A stretch of 36,380 bases of DNA from JBLNDJ01 sp050261515 (GTDB taxonomy: Bacteria > Acidobacteriota > Terriglobia > Bryobacterales > Bryobacteraceae). How positions within the stretch are numbered: the first letter of the stretch is position 1; every line of letters starts with the position of its first letter. Under the pieces are notes generated by a model, which did not search any database, was not told the DNA's origin, and saw only the letters and a program-made list of their open reading frames with translations. The stretch lies in NCBI GenBank assembly GCA_050261515.1, contig JBLNDJ010000047.1:1-36380 (forward strand), read 5' to 3'. Position numbers and translations under genes: made by a program. Below, one piece after another: positions 1 through 6,635 of this stretch.

Positions 1-2
1 AC

Positions 3-1073
3 TACCGCGACATCCTCGCCCGCAAGGACGTCGATGCCGTCATCGTCGCCACCCCCGACCACTGGCACTCGGCCATCACCATCGACGCGCTCCGCGCCGG
101 CAAGGACGTCTACTGCGAGAAACCGATGGTCCAGAAAATCGAGCAGGGCCACCCGGTCATCGATGCCGCGAAAAGCTCCGGCCGGCTCATCCAGATCGGC
201 AGCCAGTACGTCACCTCGCTCATCTATCACAAGACGCGCGAGCTGCTCCAAAGCGGCGCCATCGGCGAGCTGAACATGGTTGAAGCCTGGCTCGACCGCA
301 ACAACGCCATGGGCGCCTGGCAGTACTCCATCCCGCCCGACGCCTCGCCGGCCACGATCGATTGGGACCGCTTCCTTGGCAGCGCGCCCAAGCGTCCCTT
401 CGAGCCCATCCGCCTGTTCCGCTGGCGCAATTATCAGGACTATGGAACCGCCGTCGCGGGCGACCTGTTCGTTCACCTGCTGAGCGGCCTCCACTTCGCC
501 ACCGGCTCCATGGGCCCCAACCGCGTCTATGCCACCGGCGGCCTCCGCTACTGGAAAGACGGGCGCGATGTCCCCGACGTCATGCTCGCCATGATGGACT
601 ACCCGAAGACCGAGGCGCACCCCGAGTTCACCTTCGCCCTGCGCGTCAACTTCAAGAGCAGCGCGCCCGAGGAACGCTTCGGATTCCGCTTCGTGGGCAG
701 CGAAGGCACCATCGTCTGCGGCCCCACCGTGACACTCACCAAGCGCTCCAAGCAGCCCGAGGTCGATTACTCGGCCGGAAGCTTCCCCAAGGCCATGGCG
801 CAGGCCTACCTGGCCAGGCAGCGCCGCCCCGAGGCTACCGCCGAGGCCATGACCGGCGAGGTCCAGGACGTCTACAATCCCCCGCCCGGCCACAACGCCC
901 ACCTCGATCATCACCGCGTGTTCTGGGAAGCGGTCCGCACGCGCAAGCCCGTCTATGAGGACGCCGTCTTCGGCTTCCGCGCCGCCGGGCCCGCGCTGCT
1001 TTCGAACACCAGCTACTTCGAAAAACGCATCTGCAAGTGGGACGCCGCCGCGATGCAGGAGGTCAAAGCATGA
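3..1073 (+). CDS. Gfo/Idh/MocA family oxidoreductase (5' end outside window)
   Basis: This is the C-terminal part of an NAD(P)-dependent oxidoreductase of the Gfo/Idh/MocA family. The frame is open from base 3, so the true start and the GxGxxG nucleotide-binding loop lie before the window. What is visible begins inside the Rossmann domain: TPDHWHS at 53-73, then the family's EKP motif (CEKPM) near 115-129, followed by the alpha/beta substrate domain. The protein is closely related along its whole visible length to the next gene; for example both carry FEPIRLFRWRNY. The stop overlaps the next start in an ATGA, so the two are translationally coupled. The substrate, probably a sugar or sugar derivative, cannot be read from sequence. 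An N-terminal twin-arginine signal is likely by analogy with the neighbour but is not visible. Confidence 0.93.
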   Translation, partial: YRDILARKDVDAVIVATPDHWHSAITIDALRAGKDVYCEKPMVQKIEQGHPVIDAAKSSGRLIQIGSQYVTSLIYHKTRELLQSGAIGELNMVEAWLDRNNAMGAWQYSIPPDASPATIDWDRFLGSAPKRPFEPIRLFRWRNYQDYGTAVAGDLFVHLLSGLHFATGSMGPNRVYATGGLRYWKDGRDVPDVMLAMMDYPKTEAHPEFTFALRVNFKSSAPEERFGFRFVGSEGTIVCGPTVTLTKRSKQPEVDYSAGSFPKAMAQAYLARQRRPEATAEAMTGEVQDVYNPPPGHNAHLDHHRVFWEAVRTRKPVYEDAVFGFRAAGPALLSNTSYFEKRICKWDAAAMQEVKA

Positions 1074-2404
1074 TCACGCGCCGCCATTTTCTCGAATCGA
1101 CATCAGCCGCGGGACTCGCGCTGAAGACCGCCGCGGCCCAGGGAAAAAAGGTCTCCGCCAACGACACCATCCAGATCGCGCTGATCGGCTGCGGCGGCAT
1201 GGGCCAGGGCGACGCGGAGTCCTCGACCTCCATTCCCGGCGTGAAGCTCGTCGCCGCCGCCGACATTTACGATGGCCGCCTCACCCGCATGAAGGAGATC
1301 TACGGCTCCGGCATCTTCACCACGCGCGACTACCGCCAGGTGCTCGCCCGCAAGGATATCGACGCCGTCATCGTCGGCACCCCCGATCACTGGCACTCGA
1401 AGATCTCCATCGATGCCATGAATGCGGGCAAGGACGTCTACTGCGAAAAGCCCATGGTGCAGCTGCTCGGCGACGGCCCGGCCGTCATCGAGGCGCAGCG
1501 CCGCACCGGCCGCATCATGCAGGTAGGCAGCCAGCGCGTCAGCTCCATCGTTTATAAGAAGGCGCAGGACCTGTTCCGCGCCGGCGCCATCGGCGAGCTG
1601 AACATGGTCGAAGCCTGGTGGGACCGCGACTCCGCAGTCGGAGCCTGGCAGTACTTCATCCCGCCCGACGCCTCCACCACGACCATCGATTGGGACGCCT
1701 TCCTCGGCCGCGCCCCCAAGCGCCCGTTTGAGCCCATCCGCCTCTTCCGCTGGCGCAATTACAAGGACTACGGGACCGGAGTCGGCGGCGACCTGTTCGT
1801 CCACCTGTTCAGCGGCATCCACTTCGTGCTCGGCTCCCACGGCCCGAACCGAATCTTCGCGACCGGCGGCCTGCGCTACTGGAAGGATGGCCGGGACGTC
1901 CCCGATGTCTTCCTCGGCGAGTACGACTACCCGAAGACCGCTTCGCATCCCGAGTTCACGCTGGCCCTGCGAGTGAACTTCAAGAGCGGAGCTGGCGAGA
2001 CTTCCGGTTTCCGCTTCATCGGAAGCGAAGGCATCATGACCATCGGCAACGGCGTCACCATAACCCGCACGCCGAACGAAACCGAGCCCGGCTACAGCAT
2101 CGATACGTTCGCCAAGGCGACCCAGGATGAATTCCTGAAGCGCTACCGCCAGGAGTATCCGCCGAAGGCGCCCTCTGTGGCCCTGATGCCCGACACGCGA
2201 GAAGAGCAATATGAAGCCCCGCGCGGCTACAGCGACCACCGCGACCACCACCGCAACTTCATACAGGCCGTGCGCACTCGCAAACCCGTGGTCGAAGACC
2301 CCGTCTTCGGCTACCGCGCGGCCGCCCCGGCCGTAGCGTCGAACCTCAGCTACTTCGAAAACCGAATCGTATCCTGGGACCCCGACGCCATGAAAGAAGT
2401 GTAG
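1070..2404 (+). CDS. Tat-exported Gfo/Idh/MocA family oxidoreductase
   Basis: A 444-residue nicotinamide-dependent oxidoreductase. The N-terminus (MITRRHFLES) is a twin-arginine motif followed by a short Ala-rich stretch, so export in folded form is likely. The Rossmann domain starts near residue 34 with GCGGMG at 40-45; TPDHWH is at 104-109 and the EKP motif at 126-128, followed by the substrate domain. The start is set by the ATGA overlap with the upstream paralogue and a GGAGG about 8 bases before it; a longer in-frame extension inside the upstream gene is rejected because it would displace the Tat signal. Family members oxidise or reduce sugars and cyclitols; the substrate here is unknown. 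A GC-rich hairpin and a short dispersed repeat follow the stop. Confidence 0.95.
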   Translation: MITRRHFLESTSAAGLALKTAAAQGKKVSANDTIQIALIGCGGMGQGDAESSTSIPGVKLVAAADIYDGRLTRMKEIYGSGIFTTRDYRQVLARKDIDAVIVGTPDHWHSKISIDAMNAGKDVYCEKPMVQLLGDGPAVIEAQRRTGRIMQVGSQRVSSIVYKKAQDLFRAGAIGELNMVEAWWDRDSAVGAWQYFIPPDASTTTIDWDAFLGRAPKRPFEPIRLFRWRNYKDYGTGVGGDLFVHLFSGIHFVLGSHGPNRIFATGGLRYWKDGRDVPDVFLGEYDYPKTASHPEFTLALRVNFKSGAGETSGFRFIGSEGIMTIGNGVTITRTPNETEPGYSIDTFAKATQDEFLKRYRQEYPPKAPSVALMPDTREEQYEAPRGYSDHRDHHRNFIQAVRTRKPVVEDPVFGYRAAAPAVASNLSYFENRIVSWDPDAMKEV

Positions 2405-2430
2405 TTCTCTGCGTTCTCTGCGTCTCTAGG
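2405..2430 (+). repeat. Short tandem TTCTCTGCG dispersed repeat, copy 1
   Basis: Two exact copies of TTCTCTGCG (2405-2413 and 2414-2422) are followed by a degenerate third unit (TCTCTAGG). They start right after the stop codon of the upstream oxidoreductase. The reverse-complement unit recurs at 5731-5756. It looks like an intergenic dispersed repeat, not a protein-coding or binding element; its function is unknown. Confidence 0.6.
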
Positions 2431-2453
2431 CCGCCGCCCATCGGGCGGCGGCC
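2429..2453 (+). terminator. GC-rich hairpin after the oxidoreductase pair
   Basis: A perfect 11-bp inverted repeat (GGCCGCCGCCC at 2429-2439 and its complement at 2443-2453) closes on a 3-base ATC loop. It lies between the oxidoreductase stop and the aldo/keto reductase start, where a terminator or attenuator would be expected. There is no T-tract after it (the sequence continues GGGCGGTTAAAATA), so it is not a classical intrinsic terminator. It may slow polymerase or protect the upstream mRNA end. Confidence 0.4.
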
Positions 2454-2472
2454 GGGCGGTTAAAATAGGTTC

Positions 2473-3450
2473 ATGGGGCAGGGACGCAGAGACTTTCTCC
2501 GCACGCTAGGCCTCGCGGCCGCTGGTGACAAACTCCGCGCGGCACAGCAGGGCCAAATGCAATACCGGACCCTGGGCCGCACCGGAGAAAAGGTGTCCAT
2601 CGTCGGCCTGGGCGGCTTCCACATCGGCAATCCTCCCGAAGCCGAAGGCATCCGCCTGATCCGGACCGCCATCGACAACGGCATCACCTTCATGGACAAC
2701 TGCTGGGATTACCACGGCGGCCTCTCGGAAGAGCGCATGGGCCGCGCCCTCCGCGACGGTTACCGCCAGAAAGTCTTCCTTATGACCAAAATCGACGGCC
2801 GCGACCGGAAAACCGCCGCCCGCCAGCTCGAAGACTCTCTCCGCCGCTTCCAGACGGACCACATCGACCTCCTCCAGATGCACGAGGTCTTCCGCCCCAA
2901 CGACCCGGACCGCATCTTCGCCCCCGGCGGCGCCCTGGAAGCCCTCTACGATGCCCGCAAAGCCGGAAAAGTGCGTTTTCTCGGCTTTACCGGCCACAAA
3001 GACCCCGAAATCCACCTCAAAATGCTCCAAACCGGCTTCCAGCACAACTTCACGCCGGACGCCGTCCAGATGCCCCTCAACCTCATGGACGCACACTACA
3101 AGTCCTTCGCACACAAGGTGCTGCCCGTGCTGGTCGAGCGCAAGATCGGGGTCCTCGGCATGAAGCCGATGGGCAGCGGCATACTTTTCAAAAGCAACAC
3201 CGCGACGCCCACCGAGTACCTGCACTACGCGATGAACCTGCCCACCAGCGTCGTCATCACCGGCTGCGAATCCATGCGCGACCTCGACCAGGCGCTCGCG
3301 GCCGCCCGCACCTTCCATCCCTTTTCGGAACAGCAGGTTGCGGCTCTCCTCGCCAAGACCGCCCCGGTCTCGGCCGGGGGCCGGTTCGAGCTCTACAAGA
3401 CCTCGACCCAGTTCGACGGCACTGTCCACAACCCTCAGTGGCTCGGGTAA
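2473..3450 (+). CDS. Aldo/keto reductase with twin-arginine-like leader
   Basis: A 325-residue aldo/keto reductase, an NADPH-dependent TIM-barrel carbonyl reductase. The enzyme body begins near residue 29 (MQYRTLGRTG). The catalytic tetrad can be placed: Asp75 and Tyr80 in DNCWDY, Lys106 in TKIDGR and His137 in LLQMHE. A C-terminal segment near residues 255-275 (VVITGCESMRDLDQAL) fits the cofactor-binding end of the barrel. The first 28 residues carry GRRDFLRTLGLAAAG, which resembles a twin-arginine signal, although the hydrophobic stretch is short and the cleavage site unclear. It lies in the same direction as the two upstream oxidoreductases but behind a strong hairpin, so co-transcription is uncertain. 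Substrate unknown. Confidence 0.93.
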   Translation: MGQGRRDFLRTLGLAAAGDKLRAAQQGQMQYRTLGRTGEKVSIVGLGGFHIGNPPEAEGIRLIRTAIDNGITFMDNCWDYHGGLSEERMGRALRDGYRQKVFLMTKIDGRDRKTAARQLEDSLRRFQTDHIDLLQMHEVFRPNDPDRIFAPGGALEALYDARKAGKVRFLGFTGHKDPEIHLKMLQTGFQHNFTPDAVQMPLNLMDAHYKSFAHKVLPVLVERKIGVLGMKPMGSGILFKSNTATPTEYLHYAMNLPTSVVITGCESMRDLDQALAAARTFHPFSEQQVAALLAKTAPVSAGGRFELYKTSTQFDGTVHNPQWLG

Positions 3451-3537
3451 ACCCGTCAAAAAATCCGTATTTTCCGGCTCACCACCCTAAGGTTTTGGAC
3501 CTAACCGCCGATCTTTTGTGCGGGAACAAAAAGGCGA

Positions 3538-4710
3538 ATGAGCCGGAAACGGAGCGGAGAGATCTACTCGGCGAAGCTGATCGACTGGCATGCCCAGCAC
3601 ATCAGCAACCCACTCGACCGCCTCAGATACTTGAGGACGGCCACCGTCCAGGTCCCTGCCTCCGACTTCACCAGGCGCTGGCGCGTGGTCTGGCCGCTGC
3701 TGTTGGCCGCCCTGGCGGTCTCCTCTGTGGCTTCGTTGCGCGCCTGGCGGGGCAGCACACCGGATCCCGAGGCGAGCCGGCCCAAGCCCGCACGCGCCAC
3801 GGCGCCCGCAAAACCAGCCGTTGCCGCGCCCCTGGCCGACGTCTGGCTTGTGGATCACAACGGCGATGACGAGGAATACAGCAACGGCCTCCGCATCGAT
3901 AACCATTGGACCGTGCCGAACCGGCCGCGCTCCTACCCGGTCTTCGACCCGAAGCACCTCGACCGCGGCCCGGCCGCCTGGATGAGCGAACCCGCCGGAA
4001 TCGTCTTCCACACCACTGAAAGCGACCAGATCCCATTCGAGCCGGCTCAAAACGGCGCTTTGAAATCCATCGCCGAAAACCTGCTCGGCTACGTGCAGCA
4101 AAAGCGCGCGTACAACTTCGTGGTCGATCGCTTCGGCCGCGTTCACCGCATCGTGAAAGAGACCGATGCCGCGAACCATTCGGGCTACTCCGTGTGGGCC
4201 GACGACCGCTGGCTCTATCTCAACCTGAACGACAGTTTTTTCGGGGTCTCATTCGAGGCCCAGACTCGCCGCGGCGGCGAACCTGCCTCGATCACGCCGG
4301 CGCAGATCCGCGCCGGGGCGCTGCTCATCGAAATGCTGCGCTCGCGTTACAAGCTCGCGGTGGCCAACTGCGTCACCCACGCCCAGGTGTCCGTAAACCC
4401 GTCCAACATGCAGATCGGGTACCACACCGATTGGGCTGCGAATTTTCCGTTCACTGAAGTGGGATTGCCCGACAACTACGGAAGTCCCCTGCCCGGACTT
4501 TTTCTCTGTGGTTTTGATTACGACCGCGATTACCTCACCTCCACGGGCGGACGCGTGGAAGCCGCGGTCGCACTGTCTGAAAGCAAGCTCGCCGACGCCG
4601 CCGTCGCGAGGCGCATGCCCGTTGCAGCTTACAGGGATTTTTTGAAAAGGCAGTACCGGAAGAATCTGTTGGCGCTTCGAAAAGGCGCGCCGGAAGGAGA
4701 TGCGTCATGA
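3538..4710 (+). CDS. Membrane-anchored N-acetylmuramoyl-L-alanine amidase (Amidase_2 fold)
   Basis: A 390-residue protein predicted to cut the bond between muramic acid and the peptide stem of peptidoglycan. Residues 1-48 are hydrophilic, basic and probably cytoplasmic. Residues 49-67 form one membrane segment, followed by a Pro/Ala-rich linker (about 72-100). The Amidase_2/PGRP-like domain spans about 150-305. Likely zinc ligands are His158 (VFHTTES), His281 (CVTHAQ) and Asp298 (GYHTDW), the H-H-D arrangement of AmpD-type enzymes; His214 (NHSG) is also in the expected region. There is no SPOR, LysM or other wall-binding repeat. The last codons overlap the start of the actin-like gene (ATGA), so the two are made together. 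Family assignment rests on these motifs; exact bond specificity is inferred. Confidence 0.85.
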   Translation: MSRKRSGEIYSAKLIDWHAQHISNPLDRLRYLRTATVQVPASDFTRRWRVVWPLLLAALAVSSVASLRAWRGSTPDPEASRPKPARATAPAKPAVAAPLADVWLVDHNGDDEEYSNGLRIDNHWTVPNRPRSYPVFDPKHLDRGPAAWMSEPAGIVFHTTESDQIPFEPAQNGALKSIAENLLGYVQQKRAYNFVVDRFGRVHRIVKETDAANHSGYSVWADDRWLYLNLNDSFFGVSFEAQTRRGGEPASITPAQIRAGALLIEMLRSRYKLAVANCVTHAQVSVNPSNMQIGYHTDWAANFPFTEVGLPDNYGSPLPGLFLCGFDYDRDYLTSTGGRVEAAVALSESKLADAAVARRMPVAAYRDFLKRQYRKNLLALRKGAPEGDAS

Positions 4711-5711
4711 CTCAAATTGCAAAGTTCAGCCCGGGAATCGGGCTCGACATCGGAACCAGCCGCCTCGTCGCGGCGCGTAAAGCGGAGCAAGGCTTCCGGT
4801 ACGAAGCCCAGCTCAACGCATTCATCAACGTCCCGTTTTCCAGGGTGACCCAGGGCGCGCTGCGCAAGGAAGGCATCCCCTACATCGTCGATGACTCGGG
4901 AATCTGGATTCACGGCAACGACTCGCAGAAATTCGCCGACCTGCTGAACACGGAGGTCCGGCGGCCCATGATGGGCGGCGTTTTGAACTCGAACGAGCCC
5001 GAGAGCGTCCGCGTGATCTCGGAGATCCTGAAAGCCCTCACCGGCAGCGCCGGCCCGACGCCGCAAAATGTCTGCTTCAGCATCCCGGCCGCCCCGATGG
5101 GCGCCGAAGCCAACCTCACCTGGCACGACGTAACGCTCAAGCAGATGCTTACCGAGATGGGCTATCGCGTCAAAAGCATCAACGAAGGCCTCGCCGTGGT
5201 CTATAGCGAGCTCGAAGACTCCAACTACACCGGCATCGGCATCAGCTGCGGCGGCGGGCTCTGCAACATCTGCTTCTCGTACCTCTCTGTGCCGATCCTG
5301 AGCTTCGCGGTCCCGAAGGCGGGCGATTTCATCGATTCGAGCGCGGCCGCCGTCGCCGGCGCGCGCGCCAACCGCGTCCGCATCATCAAGGAAGACTCGT
5401 TCAAGATCAACGGCCACTACCCCAACAAGATCCACCAGGTTCTGGGCGTCTACTACGACGACATGATCCGGACCCTGGTCAGTTCGCTCAACGAGGGCTT
5501 CCGCAACGCGAACAGCCTGCCGAACATCGGCAAGCCGATTCCGCTCGTGCTGAGCGGCGGCACGGCGCTGCCCCCGGGCTTCCGCGAGCGCTTCGAACTG
5601 GTGCTTCAGGAGAGCCGCTTCCCGATCGCGATCTCGGAGGTTCGCCTGGCGGCCGAGCCGCTGACCGCGACGGCGAAGGGCTGCCTGATGGCCGCTATCT
5701 CGGAGATGTAG
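4707..5711 (+). CDS. Actin-fold ATPase (MreB/FtsA/PilM superfamily), coupled to the amidase
   Basis: A 334-residue soluble protein with the nucleotide-binding signatures of the actin/HSP70 superfamily. Phosphate-1 is GLDIGTS (12-18), the connect region is near 158-166 (SINEGLAVV), phosphate-2 is GIGISCGGG (177-185) and the adenosine motif is LSGGTALPPG (282-291). There is no membrane segment or signal peptide, so it should be cytoplasmic. The length is close to MreB and PilM (330-350), but I cannot assign it to either; no pil, mre or fts genes are adjacent. The 4-base ATGA overlap with the amidase upstream implies a common role in cell-wall remodelling or its positioning. It ends just before a repeat-derived hairpin and is convergent with larE. 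Confidence 0.8.
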   Translation: MTQIAKFSPGIGLDIGTSRLVAARKAEQGFRYEAQLNAFINVPFSRVTQGALRKEGIPYIVDDSGIWIHGNDSQKFADLLNTEVRRPMMGGVLNSNEPESVRVISEILKALTGSAGPTPQNVCFSIPAAPMGAEANLTWHDVTLKQMLTEMGYRVKSINEGLAVVYSELEDSNYTGIGISCGGGLCNICFSYLSVPILSFAVPKAGDFIDSSAAAVAGARANRVRIIKEDSFKINGHYPNKIHQVLGVYYDDMIRTLVSSLNEGFRNANSLPNIGKPIPLVLSGGTALPPGFRERFELVLQESRFPIAISEVRLAAEPLTATAKGCLMAAISEM

Positions 5712-5730
5712 CGCGCCGGAAAACCTTCAC

Positions 5731-5756
5731 CGCAGAGGCGCAGAGAACGCAGAGAA
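5731..5756 (-). repeat. Short tandem TTCTCTGCG dispersed repeat, copy 2
   Basis: On the plus strand this reads CGCAGAGG (5731-5738), CGCAGAGAA (5739-5747) and CGCAGAGAA (5748-5756), the reverse complement of the unit seen at 2405-2422. It sits between two convergent genes. The last unit also forms one arm of the hairpin at 5748-5778. Confidence 0.6.
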
Positions 5757-5778
5757 AACCTAAGAAGTTTTCTCTGCG
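5748..5778. terminator. Bidirectional hairpin between the actin-like gene and larE
   Basis: A perfect 12-bp inverted repeat (CGCAGAGAAAAC at 5748-5759 and GTTTTCTCTGCG at 5767-5778) has a 7-base loop. The A-rich and T-rich inner ends of the arms suit a two-way terminator for the convergent genes. The right arm lies inside the last codons of larE (stop at 5760-5762). The left arm is part of the dispersed repeat, so the repeat seems to have been co-opted as terminator and as larE C-terminal coding sequence. Confidence 0.6.
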
Positions 5779-6629
5779 TGTTTCAGGCTCTCGTTCATCG
5801 ACCCCTGGCGGTAGCCTTCGAGGTCGAGCGTGACGTAGTGGAAGCCGAGCTGCTTGAAAATGGCCGTAAGTTTCCCCGCCATCTCCAGGCTGAGCGCCCG
5901 CTCCATTTCATCGCGGGCAATCTCGATGCGCACCAGCTCGCCATGGAACCGCACGCGGAACTGGCGGAACCCGAGCGCCTTGAGAGCCTCTTCGCCCTGC
6001 TCCACGGTCTTGACGGTCTGGACCGTCACCGGCGTCCCGTATGGAATCCGGGAACTGAGGCACGCCGAAGCCGGCCGGTCCCAGGTGGGCAGCCCCGCTT
6101 TGCGCGAAAGCTCGCGAATCTCGCTTTTCCGCAGCCCGGCTGCGATGAACGGTGTCCCGACGCTGTGCTGTTTAGCCGCGTTCTGGCCCGGACGGTAGTC
6201 GCCCAAATCGTCCACGTTCACGCCGTAGACGATGTGCTCGTACCCGTGGGCCCGCCCGACCTCTTCAAGCCGCGCGAACAGCTCGTCCTTGCAGTGGAAG
6301 CACCGGTCCGGGTTGTTCGCCGAGTAGCTCGGATTCTCGAACTCGTGCGTCGTGATGTACTCGTGGCGGAACCCGAACTGGCGAGCCAGCGCCTCGGCGT
6401 CCCGCTTATGCGACTCGGGAATCGACGCGGAATCCGCCGTAATGATCAGCGCGTTCTCGCCGAGAACGTGGTTCGCCGCCCAGGCCAGGTACGCCGAATC
6501 CGTCCCGCCCGAATAGGCGACGATCACGCGCCCCATCTCGCGCAGCAGCGACAGCAGCTTTTCCTGCTTCTGCTCGAGCAGAACCGGATCGAGCGAACCA
6601 GGAGTGTCGAGGGAAACCAAACCTGTCAT
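5760..6629 (-). CDS. larE: ATP-dependent sacrificial sulfur transferase LarE
   Basis: A 289-residue PP-loop protein of the LarE family. LarE supplies the sulfurs of the nickel-pincer nucleotide cofactor of lactate racemase and related racemases/epimerases. The ATP-pyrophosphatase motif SGGTDS lies at 40-45. Cys110 and Cys113 (RCFHCKDE) and Cys190 (SACLSSR) are all present. In the family the later cysteine is the sulfur donor of the sacrificial enzymes, and three-cysteine members are known to bind an iron-sulfur cluster. The C-terminal domain (about 200-280) has the usual LarE pattern RFRVRFHG. No larA, larB or larC lies nearby. It is followed on the same strand by nothing and preceded by gyrA, 6 bases upstream, so it probably reads through from gyrA. 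Confidence 0.95.
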   Translation of the reverse strand: MTGLVSLDTPGSLDPVLLEQKQEKLLSLLREMGRVIVAYSGGTDSAYLAWAANHVLGENALIITADSASIPESHKRDAEALARQFGFRHEYITTHEFENPSYSANNPDRCFHCKDELFARLEEVGRAHGYEHIVYGVNVDDLGDYRPGQNAAKQHSVGTPFIAAGLRKSEIRELSRKAGLPTWDRPASACLSSRIPYGTPVTVQTVKTVEQGEEALKALGFRQFRVRFHGELVRIEIARDEMERALSLEMAGKLTAIFKQLGFHYVTLDLEGYRQGSMNESLKHAEKTS

Positions 6630-6635
6630 ACGAGA

